20,478 bases of DNA from an uncultured Gammaproteobacteria bacterium (GTDB lineage Bacteria > Pseudomonadota > Gammaproteobacteria > GCA-2729495). This document shows positions 8,222 to 16,241 of the stretch, piece by piece. The stretch lies in contig CAMYJV010000056.1 of assembly GCA_947258805.1 (NCBI GenBank), positions 1-20,478 on the forward strand, written 5' to 3'. Position numbers and translations under genes: made by a program. Position 1 is the stretch's first letter, and each line of letters opens with the position of its first letter. The notes under the pieces were generated by a model, which was not told the origin of the DNA, ran no database searches, and worked only from the letters and a program-made list of their open reading frames with translations.

Positions 8222-9993
8222 GGTCGCTCCTCCTTCCTGTTAAACGGTTCATAAAGGTATCCCTCTTCGGTGACACCCCAATTGAAAAATTCGATCACGT
8301 TCAGGCGCAATCCGTGGACCACCGCGCTCACCAGGCCGAGCACAAAATTAAGCGCGTGACCGATGATGAGCACCAGGCCAGCCGTCAGCACTCCGAGGCC
8401 GGTTTCCTGGGCCCGTGCGTCGGCGGCCATGTTGTTGAAGGCAGTGGCCAGTGACGCGGTGGCAAGACCCAGCGCAAACAGCCGCAGGTAGCTCATCACG
8501 TCGCCAAAAGCGTTGGTGAGCTTCGTCACCGACAGCAAGCCCTGCAGCGTGCGATTCAGCAATGACTGCCCTGCGCCGGTGAAGAGCACCGCCAGCAGCA
8601 GGCCCAGGGACATCAGCCCCATGCACATTCTCGCGATGCCGTCCTGGCCATTCGTCTGCGCCAGGTAGAGCGCCAGGCCGCCCAGCACGATGAAGACCCA
8701 ACCCAGCGGGGCAAGGGCCGCCGAGGTCCGGCGTAGTCGCCACGCTTCTGCCAGGTTGGCCAATGCGACGTGCACGGCGCCGATGCCAATGGAAAACAGC
8801 ATCATCGTCGGTGCGTCGTATAAATCGAACACGTGGATGCGGGCGAGGGCGGAACCTGCGTCAGGCTCGACGCCGAAATAGCTGCCGACCATGGCACCGT
8901 AAATGACCGTTGCCCCGACCAGGCAGCCGAGCAGTATTCGCAGGCGCTTGCCCGTGGCGCCGTGGCCCATCTTCTTCCAGTAGGCCACGGCGATCAGGCC
9001 GAGCACCGCGCCGTAGCCGACGTCGGCCAGGATCATGCCGAAGAAGAGGCAGAAAGAAATAAACACCGCGATGGATGGGTCCCAGGTCCAGTAGCCGGGC
9101 GTCATATAAAAGGTGACGAGATCCTGGCCACCTGCCAGTACTGGTTCATTTTTCAGCAGCGTGGGCGGCCTTTCGTCAGGGGCCGGTTTCTGCACGTCGA
9201 TCACCATGCCGTGGTGATCGGCATAGGCGTACAGTTCGGCAACGCGCTCTTTCGGTACCCAGGCCGACAGCGCGAACACGGGCTCCGCATCCCTGGTCTG
9301 TTGCGAGGCGTGCTGGAGGGCGGCGAGGTCTTCCAGCCGGTCCACGCTCGATGCGAAGGCGAGGCACCACCGGGTCAGGCTGGTGCGGGAAGCTTCCTCT
9401 TCTTCGATGGCCAGCTCGACTTCATCGAGGCGGCCCTCGAGCTGCCGCAGGGGAACGGCGCCGGTATGGGTGCGCTTGACGGGCATCCCCTCCGGCTCTT
9501 CCGGTGAAATCACCACGACATAGCAGTAACGGTTGTCACGGTGCACCACTTCCCAGCACAGGCCCGTTTCTGCCACCTCGCGCAGCCGGTAGTTGGGCAC
9601 CAGGTAGAACCAAAGGCGCAGATAGTCGAGGCCTTCGACCGGGGGGAACTTGAAGTTGCCCCACGGTTCCAGGTCTTTGATGCGCGTGACCAGGAAATCG
9701 CGTTCATCCTGCAGGTCTTGCAGCCGGCGCTTCAGGGCCAGTGTTTCCCGCTCAACTTCAAGCGCATCGAAGCTCGACGTGTCGCGGGCCTGGCGGCGCT
9801 TCTGCGGGCATTCGAGCAGAAAGCGCAGCGCTTCCGCGGCCTCTTGCGACGGCCCCAAGCCGCCCCTGGAGCTTTCCTTGTCAACCAGCGGGATCAGGTG
9901 CAGGCAACCCAGCGTCTGCAGTTCGTCCAGCACCCGGCGCTTATCGCCCATATGGCCAAGCAGCGTCACTTTGCGCAGGCGCATGATGCTCAT
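8203..9993 (-). CDS. atpI: V/A-type ATPase membrane subunit I (a-type stator)
   Basis: Stator membrane subunit that forms the ion half-channels against the K ring and anchors the peripheral stalk. The 596-residue protein has a cytoplasmic N-terminal half with charged coiled-coil stretches (residues about 70-100 and 200-230) and a C-terminal half of roughly seven to eight hydrophobic helices starting near residue 300, including the conserved GMILADVGYG and the NAFGDVMSYLRLFALGLA helix. The length is near the short end of the bacterial family. The ATG at 9993 overlaps the D stop codon (ATGA), so the pair is translationally coupled; K follows with a 19-base overlap. Confidence 0.94.
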   Translation of the reverse strand: MSIMRLRKVTLLGHMGDKRRVLDELQTLGCLHLIPLVDKESSRGGLGPSQEAAEALRFLLECPQKRRQARDTSSFDALEVERETLALKRRLQDLQDERDFLVTRIKDLEPWGNFKFPPVEGLDYLRLWFYLVPNYRLREVAETGLCWEVVHRDNRYCYVVVISPEEPEGMPVKRTHTGAVPLRQLEGRLDEVELAIEEEEASRTSLTRWCLAFASSVDRLEDLAALQHASQQTRDAEPVFALSAWVPKERVAELYAYADHHGMVIDVQKPAPDERPPTLLKNEPVLAGGQDLVTFYMTPGYWTWDPSIAVFISFCLFFGMILADVGYGAVLGLIAVAYWKKMGHGATGKRLRILLGCLVGATVIYGAMVGSYFGVEPDAGSALARIHVFDLYDAPTMMLFSIGIGAVHVALANLAEAWRLRRTSAALAPLGWVFIVLGGLALYLAQTNGQDGIARMCMGLMSLGLLLAVLFTGAGQSLLNRTLQGLLSVTKLTNAFGDVMSYLRLFALGLATASLATAFNNMAADARAQETGLGVLTAGLVLIIGHALNFVLGLVSAVVHGLRLNVIEFFNWGVTEEGYLYEPFNRKEERPWTQSS

Positions 9994-10619
9994 GATGCTG
10001 CCTCTGCATCGAGGTCGCCGGCGCGGTCGATCAGGCCCTTGCTCTTGGCGAGCTTCGAGCGAATCACCGCATCGCGTTCGAGGTCGCCGAGGAATACCTG
10101 GATCTTCTTGATGTTGCGCCTGGCGCCGGGAATAAGGATCCGGTCGAACAGGTTGACGCGCTGCGTGACACGGCGCACGGCATGATCCAGCCTGGCGACC
10201 CGCCTGGCGGCAACCGCTGCCTGGAGCCGCAGGTCGATGACTTCCTGCATTCGCGTGATCAGCTCATCCACCCACGCCGGAGTGCTGATAAAAGAATACT
10301 CGGCCACGTCGTAATTCACCCGTACCAGCACCGGCAGCTTGACCCCGACCACGTTCTCGACGTCCATCCGGACCTCGCGCACCTTTACCAGCCCGCGCAG
10401 GTCGATGTTCGGGTTCGCGACCATTGGCAGTTTTCGGCCAAAGTCCTGTTCGGCTTGCTCCGCGGCTGCCTGCGCTTCGCGCTGCGCGGCCCGGGCCTTC
10501 TCGCATTCGATCGTCAACTGCCGTCGCTTCAGGTCCAGGGAGGGCAGCAGCCGCTGATAGAGCTTCAGTTGCTGTCGCTCCCTGGCCATCGCGGTCTTGC
10601 TGAGCCGTACTTTTGCCAT
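9990..10619 (-). CDS. atpD: V/A-type ATPase central shaft subunit D
   Basis: Central shaft of the rotary motor, turning inside the A3B3 head. The 209-residue protein fits the D family: N-terminal helix with LSKTAMARERQQLKLYQRLLPSLDLKR, and a C-terminal helix with RRVTQRVNLFDRILIPGARRNIKKI, whose VNLFDRILIPG core is a family hallmark. The two long helices form the antiparallel coiled-coil rotor. It lies six bases after atpB. No subunit F gene, the usual partner of D, occurs in the operon, as in the reduced chlamydial-type set. Confidence 0.93.
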   Translation of the reverse strand: MAKVRLSKTAMARERQQLKLYQRLLPSLDLKRRQLTIECEKARAAQREAQAAAEQAEQDFGRKLPMVANPNIDLRGLVKVREVRMDVENVVGVKLPVLVRVNYDVAEYSFISTPAWVDELITRMQEVIDLRLQAAVAARRVARLDHAVRRVTQRVNLFDRILIPGARRNIKKIQVFLGDLERDAVIRSKLAKSKGLIDRAGDLDAEAAS

Positions 10620-10625
10620 TGTTCG

Positions 10626-11960
10626 CTAGGCCGCCGTCTCCTCGGTTTGCCGGGGCCAGTAGCTGTCGATGAGTTCCTGTTTCATCAGCAGTTCTTCCGG
10701 CGCGAAGCATTCGGCCAGCGTTTCCCAGCAAAGATCCAGGGCGTCATTCAGCCCCAGGGTGACGGTGATGTCCATGAAGCGTTCGCGGAAAAGCTCTTGG
10801 AATTGCAGCAGCTTGTGGTCGAAGGCCGACAGCTCGAAAGCCATGGCCTGCTTCTGCAGCGCTTCCTGTCCCCCGGCATAGAAGCGAATCATCGCGTTCA
10901 TGATCTGGCCATGGTCTTCCCGGGTGGTCTTGCCGATTACGCGCTGCTTCAGTCGCGACAGGGAGCCAAAGGGATCGATCACGCTGTCGTGCAGGTAGAA
11001 CTGCCCCTCGGTGATGTAACCGGTGTTGTCAGGCACCGGGTGGGTCACGTCATCGCCCGGCATGGTGGTTACGGTGAGAATCGTGACCGAGCCGGCACCG
11101 TCAAAATCGCAGGCCTTCTCGTAGCGGCGCGCCAGCTGCGTATACAGATCGCCCATGTAGCCGCGGGTGGCCGGGATGCGTTCCTGGGCCACGCCGACTT
11201 CTTTCATCGCGTCGGCGTAGGCCGTCATGTCGGTCAGCAGGACCAGCACGCGTTTGTGCTGTTCGACGGCGAAACGCTCGGCAACGGCCAGGGCCATGTC
11301 GGGAATCAACAGGCGCTCGACGATGGGATCCGAGGCCTGGTTCACGAACATCACGGTGCGATGGAAAACGCCGTTGTCTTCGAAGGCGGTGCGGAAGAAA
11401 TGAAAGTCGTCGAAGATCAATCCCATGCCGCCGAAGATCAGGATATCCGCGTCGGCCTGGAAACCGATGCGGGCGAGGAGCGGGTTGTAGGGTTCGCCCG
11501 CCACGGAAAAGATCGGAATCTTCTGACTCTCGACCAGGCAGTTGAACAGGTCGATCATCGGCACTTCGGTCTCGATCATTTTTGACGGCATCAGCCGTTT
11601 GACAGGGTTCACCGTCGGGCCGCCCACGGGAATCCGTTCTTCGCCCGACAGATCCGGTTTGCCGTCGATGGTCTCGCCGGAACCCCGAAAGATGCGGCCC
11701 AGCATGTTCGGCGAGAACACCACCTGCTGCGGATGGCCGAGAAATCGCACCTTTGCTTCGGTAGAAATGCCTTTGCCGCCTGAATAGACCTGCAGGCTGA
11801 CGACATCGCGGTCGAGTCCCGACACCTCCGCCGTGGAGATTGCGCCGTCGGTGTTTTCAACCACGGCCAGGTCGCCGAGCGCCACGCCGCGCGCCCTGAC
11901 CTTGATCATGTCCCCGACAATCTCGAGGACGCGGGTGTGGCGGATGATGTTTTCCAGCAT
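10626..11960 (-). CDS. atpB: V/A-type ATPase regulatory/nucleotide-binding subunit B
   Basis: Non-catalytic head subunit pairing with A. The 444-residue product shows the beta-barrel N-terminus, the GRIFRGSGETIDGKP segment, GPTVNPVKRLMPSKMIETEVPMIDLFN, and VLVLLTDMTAYADAMKEVG. The P-loop is degenerate (SVAGEPYNPLL), as expected for B, and the conserved SRLKQRVIGKTTREDHG segment is present. The ATG at 11960 matches family N-termini; a GTG at 11993 with an AAGG upstream would add eleven non-conserved residues. It is the first gene of the ATPase cluster here, 171 bases after the NmrA-like gene, whereas in most genomes it directly follows A. Confidence 0.94.
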   Translation of the reverse strand: MLENIIRHTRVLEIVGDMIKVRARGVALGDLAVVENTDGAISTAEVSGLDRDVVSLQVYSGGKGISTEAKVRFLGHPQQVVFSPNMLGRIFRGSGETIDGKPDLSGEERIPVGGPTVNPVKRLMPSKMIETEVPMIDLFNCLVESQKIPIFSVAGEPYNPLLARIGFQADADILIFGGMGLIFDDFHFFRTAFEDNGVFHRTVMFVNQASDPIVERLLIPDMALAVAERFAVEQHKRVLVLLTDMTAYADAMKEVGVAQERIPATRGYMGDLYTQLARRYEKACDFDGAGSVTILTVTTMPGDDVTHPVPDNTGYITEGQFYLHDSVIDPFGSLSRLKQRVIGKTTREDHGQIMNAMIRFYAGGQEALQKQAMAFELSAFDHKLLQFQELFRERFMDITVTLGLNDALDLCWETLAECFAPEELLMKQELIDSYWPRQTEETAA

Positions 11961-12002
11961 GTATTGACGCCTGCGGCCGCTGCGTGCAGGCACGCCGCCG
12001 CC

Positions 12003-12080
12003 TTATTCTTTGGCCTCCCGCTGACCGCGCATCAGCGAGATCTTGTAGTCGCGCACCAGCCAATCTGGTGCGTTGAACAA
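12003..12080 (-). CDS. Possible 25-residue leader peptide or gene remnant before atpB
   Basis: The frame starts at a TTG eight bases after a weak GGTAGAGA and ends in TAA 42 bases before atpB. It would give 25 residues containing DWLVRDYKISLMRGQREAKE, with codon use like that of neighbouring genes in its second half. Upstream of the TTG the same frame runs back only to the stop of the NmrA-like gene. It is either a small gene, a leader peptide for the ATPase operon, or the end of a lost gene. I recognise no family. A stem-loop lies inside it. Confidence 0.3.
   Translation of the reverse strand: MFNAPDWLVRDYKISLMRGQREAKE
12052..12072 (-). promoter_or_regulatory. Stem-loop upstream of the V-ATPase operon
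   Basis: Perfect 8-base inverted repeat (12052-12059 and 12065-12072) with a 5-base loop, inside the small ORF and about 90 bases before atpB. There is no T-run after it, so it is not a simple terminator. A role in attenuation or mRNA processing is only a possibility. Confidence 0.35.
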
Positions 12081-12131
12081 GTCTCTACCAGCCGGGTCTC
12101 GCGAGCAAGGGCGCGCGCTGCGGAAGACAGC

Positions 12132-12818
12132 TCAGGGTTTGGCCTCGCCGGGCTTGGGCGCTTCACCACGTTGTAACGGCGGCTGCCGCTTGATCTCCGG
12201 ATCCACGGTGTGAAAGATCTTGCCGATCGTGCCGGGATCGTCCAGGCATTGCACCACCAGGGCAGCGAGATCCGAACGATTGATAATGCCCATGGCCGTG
12301 TGGTCTTCGGTCTTGATCGCGGTGCCCGTCGGCGGATCTGACTGCATGCCCCCGGGCCGCAGGATCGTCGCATCGAGGCCGCTGTCCATCAGGCAGGCCT
12401 CGGCCAGCGTTTTCAGCTCGATCACCGGCCCGAGAAATTTCCACGCGTTGTCCGACAGCACGGACCGGCTGTCACCGGCGCCGATGGCGGTCACCAGCAG
12501 CACGCGATTCACCCCGTGACGTTTGGCCGCGTCGACAATGTTCCTGGTGCTGTCTACATCGGGTCGCCGGGGTTCCTGGCTACTGCCGCCGATCGTGCTG
12601 ATGGCGGCGCGAAACTGGCCGCTCGCGAACGCAGCTTCCACCGCATCGGCATCCAGCGCGTCACCGGTCACCAGCTTCACGTCCAGCGCTTTCAGGGCCG
12701 ATGTCTCGGCTGTCGGCCGCACCAGGGCTGCCAGCACTTCACCGCGCCCGGCAAGAATCTTCGCCACTTCCAGCCCGGTGCGCTGGGTGGCGCCAAACAG
12801 CAGGACTCCTTCAGTCAT
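12132..12818 (-). CDS. NmrA/atypical-SDR NAD(P)-binding protein
   Basis: Rossmann-fold protein of the atypical short-chain dehydrogenase group. The 228-residue product opens with VLLFGATQRTGLEVAKIL, the GAT-x-x-x-G dinucleotide motif, followed by AALVRP at the end of strand two and VTGDALDADAV. It lacks the classical Tyr-x-x-x-Lys catalytic pair in clear form, so it may be a redox sensor or an epimerase-like reductase. The ATG at 12818 is preferred over GTG 12827 because AAGGTG lies seven bases before it. It starts 33 bases after the Rieske oxygenase gene and is probably in its operon, perhaps acting on the oxygenase product. Confidence 0.8.
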   Translation of the reverse strand: MTEGVLLFGATQRTGLEVAKILAGRGEVLAALVRPTAETSALKALDVKLVTGDALDADAVEAAFASGQFRAAISTIGGSSQEPRRPDVDSTRNIVDAAKRHGVNRVLLVTAIGAGDSRSVLSDNAWKFLGPVIELKTLAEACLMDSGLDATILRPGGMQSDPPTGTAIKTEDHTAMGIINRSDLAALVVQCLDDPGTIGKIFHTVDPEIKRQPPLQRGEAPKPGEAKP

Positions 12819-12851
12819 TTTCGTCACCTTGTTGAGTTACGCACGGGTCGT

Positions 12852-13955
12852 TCAGTGTCCGACCATGGGCGCGGGCGTTACCGCCCAGTCTTTCGGATCT
12901 GCGCGCCGCGCCGGGCTCGGAATGGCGTAGACCATCCGGTGTTCGTTGCGGGCCATCTCCGCAAGATCCAGCCGCCAGCTGCGTTCCTGGTATTCCTGCA
13001 GCCGCTGCCGGTACACCATCAGCACGTCGTCGGCCGGCACGATGAACTCGCCGATCGTGTCCTTCGACGGGATGGCCGGCTCAAGCTTCTCCACCACGAT
13101 TCGGTCTTCCTCCACCGCGACGCCCATGCGACTCAGAAAGTTCTTGTCCAGCTCCGGGTCGAGACGGCAGTTGCGCTGGTTGACCAGGAATATATCGAGG
13201 TCCAGCTCGTCACGAGGGCAGGCATAGATATACATGTTCATGCCGTCTGTCTCGTTGAAGCGAATGCGTGTCCAGGTCATGGAGATGCCGTGAAAGCCTG
13301 AGCCGGCGTCAGAGCGGCCGTGCGTTGAGACCTGTCCTACTTCTTGATCCGGCGAGCCGGGCGACTGAAAGACGGTCATCGTGCCGGCGCCCCACGGGGT
13401 GGTCTCGATCTCGAACTTCGGCACCTGGTAATTGGCGTCCTTGCCGCCCATACCCATGCCGCTGTGCACGTACTCCACGTGGGACGGGTCCGACTGGTTC
13501 TCCACCAGCCGCACGTAGTTGGCTTTCCAGCGGTAACGCATCGTCAGGGTGCGCCAGCCGTCCGCGCCGTATTCCTCGATGGGCATGATCGTCGGCCGTT
13601 CATCTTCAGGCAGGTCGCCAAGGAAGACAAAGATCAGGCCGTAGCGCTCCTCCACGGGATAGGCGTCGATGCGCGAACGCTTCGGGATCTTGTCGATGGG
13701 CCCCAGCGACGGGATTCGCTCGCACTGGCCGAGACCATTGAACAACCAGCCGTGGTAGGGGCACTGGACGCAGTTACCAACCACCTTGCCGTCACCAAGG
13801 GAGCCGCCGCGATGGCTGCAAATATTCGAAACGCACTGCGCCTTGCCGTCTTCGTCGCGCCAGAGCACGAACGGCAGGCCGAGCATCTGCACTTTCAGGG
13901 GCACCTTGCCGACGTTGTGGCTTTCCTCGGCCGGATACCAGAAGTTGATGAACAT
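12852..13955 (-). CDS. Rieske aromatic-ring-hydroxylating oxygenase, alpha subunit
   Basis: Rieske non-heme iron oxygenases insert oxygen into aromatic or other cyclic substrates using electrons from a reductase. The 367-residue protein has the 2Fe-2S motif Cys46-x-His48 ... Cys65-x-x-His68 (CSHRGG and CPYHGW) and the mononuclear-iron motif NQSDPSHVEYVH (Asn153, Asp156, His159, His164). Length and layout fit single-component-alpha types related to vanillate demethylase or pheophorbide oxygenase rather than two-subunit dioxygenases; there is no beta subunit or reductase nearby. AAGGGGGG precedes the ATG by seven to eight bases. The following NmrA-like gene is likely co-transcribed. The substrate cannot be read from the sequence. 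Confidence 0.9.
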   Translation of the reverse strand: MFINFWYPAEESHNVGKVPLKVQMLGLPFVLWRDEDGKAQCVSNICSHRGGSLGDGKVVGNCVQCPYHGWLFNGLGQCERIPSLGPIDKIPKRSRIDAYPVEERYGLIFVFLGDLPEDERPTIMPIEEYGADGWRTLTMRYRWKANYVRLVENQSDPSHVEYVHSGMGMGGKDANYQVPKFEIETTPWGAGTMTVFQSPGSPDQEVGQVSTHGRSDAGSGFHGISMTWTRIRFNETDGMNMYIYACPRDELDLDIFLVNQRNCRLDPELDKNFLSRMGVAVEEDRIVVEKLEPAIPSKDTIGEFIVPADDVLMVYRQRLQEYQERSWRLDLAEMARNEHRMVYAIPSPARRADPKDWAVTPAPMVGH

Positions 13956-14052
13956 TGGCTATCCCCCCTTTGTCATTGTGGCCCGGCGGCCGGGGCCCGT
14001 ATTCGGAGTAGCAACTGTAGTGTAAGCCACCGTGGCGCCTGGTCGGCAGGCC

Positions 14053-15285
14053 TCAGGTGGGCGCTGCGCCGCTGTGCGAATTGTTGTTCCGGCTGCGCAG
14101 AAACCACCCGGCGAGGGCCACGGCGGCAAAGGCCGCGCTGGCGATGAACGGCGCGGGTGCGCCGTACTGGTCCCAGAGCCAGCCGGCAATCGCGCTGGCC
14201 AGCAGTAGTGAAATACCGCTGACCAGGTTGAACACGCCGAAGGCCGTGCCCCGCAGCTCTGGTGGCGCGGTGTCCGCCACCAGCGCAGTCACTACACCTT
14301 GGGTCAGCCCCATGTACAGGCCCCACAGCATGACGCCGATCATCACCATGGTCACGTCGCCGGCCAGCGCCAGCACTGCGTCGGCCCCGATCAGCACCAC
14401 GAAACCCGCGACAATTAAACTCGGGCGGCCCCAGCGGTCGGACAAGATTCCTGCCGGGTAGGCCGACAGCGCGTAGACCACATTCATCACGATGAATACC
14501 AGCGGGATCAGCGCGAGGGACAGGCCGATGTCCTGCGCGCGCAGTACCAGGAAGGCTTCACTGAAGCCGGCCAGGGTCAGCACGGCGCCCACCGCCACGG
14601 TGTTCCAGTACGAACGGGAGAGTTTGCGGATCTCGCTCCGGTGCAGCGGCAGCCTCGGCTTCGGTGCGTCAGCCGGCCGTTCCGGCTCACGCACCCCGAA
14701 CCACAGCACCAGTACCGAGATTGCAGCCGGGATCACTGCGAACCAGAAAACCGCCCGGATATCGTTAGCCAGCAGGACCATCAGCAGCAGCGCGAGCCCC
14801 GGACCGACGAAGGCGCCGACGGAATCGAGAGACTGACGGATGCCGAAACTCGCGCCGCGCACCGCTTCCGGGGTGATATCGGCAATCAGCGCATCGCGGG
14901 GGGCGCCGCGGATGCCCTTGCCGACGCGGTCCATGAAGCGGGCCGACACGATCAGGCCCGCCGAGCTTGCCAGCGCGAATACCGGCTTGGTTACGGCTGC
15001 CAGGCCGTAGCCCAGCAGCGCCAGCGGTTTGCGCTTGCCGATGAAATCGCTCAGCGCTCCGGAAAACACCTTGGTGATTAGCGCGATTGCCTGCGCGATG
15101 CCTTCGATCAAGCCGACGCTGGTGTAGCTGAGGCCGATGACAGACACGAAGAATACTGGCAGCAGGCTGTGGACCATCTCTGACGAAATGTCCATGAACA
15201 GGCTGACAAAGCCGAGAGCCCAGACGCCCTTTGGAATCTGTCGGAGCCGGTTGTTTGTGGGAGGGGTATCGCCTTCTGGGTTCAT
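14053..15285 (-). CDS. Major facilitator superfamily transporter
   Basis: The 410-residue protein has about twelve hydrophobic helices. It carries an MFS loop 2-3 motif in GALSDFIGKRKPLALLGY and its second-half repeat AGILSDRWGRPSLIVAGF. The DISSEMVHSLLPVFF segment in helix 1 and the GKGIRGAPRDALIAD loop are typical of one proteobacterial MFS subgroup of unknown substrate. The ATG at 15285 gives a normal short cytoplasmic N-terminus before helix 1; an upstream start at 15390 would add 35 residues with no family support. It is the most upstream gene of the minus-strand run and lies 97 bases before the Rieske oxygenase gene, so it could transport that enzyme's substrate. Confidence 0.88.
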   Translation of the reverse strand: MNPEGDTPPTNNRLRQIPKGVWALGFVSLFMDISSEMVHSLLPVFFVSVIGLSYTSVGLIEGIAQAIALITKVFSGALSDFIGKRKPLALLGYGLAAVTKPVFALASSAGLIVSARFMDRVGKGIRGAPRDALIADITPEAVRGASFGIRQSLDSVGAFVGPGLALLLMVLLANDIRAVFWFAVIPAAISVLVLWFGVREPERPADAPKPRLPLHRSEIRKLSRSYWNTVAVGAVLTLAGFSEAFLVLRAQDIGLSLALIPLVFIVMNVVYALSAYPAGILSDRWGRPSLIVAGFVVLIGADAVLALAGDVTMVMIGVMLWGLYMGLTQGVVTALVADTAPPELRGTAFGVFNLVSGISLLLASAIAGWLWDQYGAPAPFIASAAFAAVALAGWFLRSRNNNSHSGAAPT

Positions 15286-15492
15286 TGAGACTTGCTCATC
15301 GGAGAACTGGCGGGATAACGGAATCGGGCAAAACATCTGCCCCTGTGCGACAAGGCAAGGTTCGCGAGATGCTCGACCCGAGAGCAGCATAACGTGAAGA
15401 TGCTTGCGTGAGGGGGTGGGCAGGCACCGGGTCTCTGCATAGGTAGTTGTCGCAATGCATGGAGATTCGCGCCGGAGGTAGGATCAGGCGGT

Positions 15493-15633
15493 TGCTCAAA
15501 GAAGAAATCGACACGTAAGCCGGCCACCCGCAAGAAGGCTGCTGCGAAGAAGGCGCCCTCCAGGAAGCGTGCTGCCAAAAAGGCTCCTGCCGGGAAGACG
15601 CGGGCGAAACGGAAGGCACCCGGCGAAATTGCC
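15493..15633 (+). other. In-frame Lys/Ala-rich N-terminal tail of Hsp20 without a normal start codon
   Basis: The frame of the Hsp20 gene is open back to a TGA at 15409-15411. From 15493 on it encodes about 45 residues of strongly basic repeats (SKKKSTRKPATRKKAAAKKA, then RKRAAKKAPAGKTRAKRKAP), like histone H1 or AlgP-type tails. The bias is far too strong for non-coding DNA, yet the frame has no ATG, GTG, TTG or CTG between the stop and GTG 15634. A GGAGG lies at 15473-15477, and a TTG at 15492 is out of frame by one base. A start-proximal indel, a sequencing error or frameshifting would explain this. Confidence 0.6.
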
Positions 15634-16143
15634 GTGACGCGGACTGGCGCTGGCCCGTCAATCGAAGACCGTATCCTCGCGCCCTTGTCGGAAATCGAGC
15701 GCATGGTCGAGCATATTCGCGACCGGGCTGACCAGTTGCGTGCAATTGCGCCTTTCGATCCGTTCAACCCCGCGAGCTGGCAGATGCCGTCCTGGCCCGA
15801 TATTCAGGCGCTGTTAGACGTGCGGGTGCCGACCATGGATGTGATGAACCGCGAGAAAGAAATCGTAGTGCGGGCTGAAGTCCCGGGTGTTGAAAAGAAA
15901 GATATCGTGGTGACGGTCACGAATCAGTCCGTGACCATCAAGGCGGCCAGTCGTCGCGAAACGGAATCTGAAGAAGCGGACGTGCATCGGCACGAAATCC
16001 ACAAGGGTGCATTTTCGCGCACGATGGCGCTGCCCGAAGAAATTGACGGTCGGAAGGCCAAGGCTTTTTACAAAGCCGGCGTCGTCGAGCTGCAGCTGCC
16101 CAAGCGACGCGTGGCGAAAAAGCACAACGTCGAGTTTGATTAA
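15634..16143 (+). CDS. Hsp20/alpha-crystallin family small heat shock protein
   Basis: ATP-independent holdase chaperone forming large oligomers that trap unfolding proteins; some Hsp20 proteins coat PHA granules. From GTG 15634 the product has 169 residues: a helical N-terminal arm (1-60), the alpha-crystallin domain (about 66-157) with VVRAEVPGVEKKDIVVTV, and the hallmark AFYKAGVVELQLPKR (144-158), which ends in the AxxxxGVxxLxLPK signature. GTG 15634 lacks a convincing ribosome binding site and the frame continues upstream into a basic tail, so the real protein is probably about 45-50 residues longer. It is convergent with the PHA-system gene. Confidence 0.88.
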   Translation: MTRTGAGPSIEDRILAPLSEIERMVEHIRDRADQLRAIAPFDPFNPASWQMPSWPDIQALLDVRVPTMDVMNREKEIVVRAEVPGVEKKDIVVTVTNQSVTIKAASRRETESEEADVHRHEIHKGAFSRTMALPEEIDGRKAKAFYKAGVVELQLPKRRVAKKHNVEFD

Positions 16144-16241
16144 GCGGGATTATCGATCATCCTGCCGGAGGTGACTCGATCACTGCTGGCCGCTGGGTCA
16201 ACTCATGAGCCAGAAGCCAGTGTCCAGGCTTTGGGTCTACT

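Noticed and set aside
7764..8276. Upstream extension of the subunit E frame
   Set aside because: It overlaps subunit K entirely, and the ATG at 7763 gives the normal E length.
10182..11585. 467-codon plus-strand open frame
   Set aside because: It lies opposite atpB and atpD, its residue make-up (many His, Gln, Arg) is that of a GC-rich antisense frame, and it matches no family; both opposite-strand genes are certain.
15459..15500. 13-codon ATG-started mini-ORF before Hsp20
   Set aside because: Too short and without a ribosome binding site; kept only as a possible partner in a frameshift explanation.
15282..15767. 161-codon minus-strand open frame with a hydrophobic Phe/Ala-rich stretch
   Set aside because: The FAARFLEGAFFAAAF-type stretch is the antisense of the Lys/Ala codons of the Hsp20 tail, so it is a shadow.
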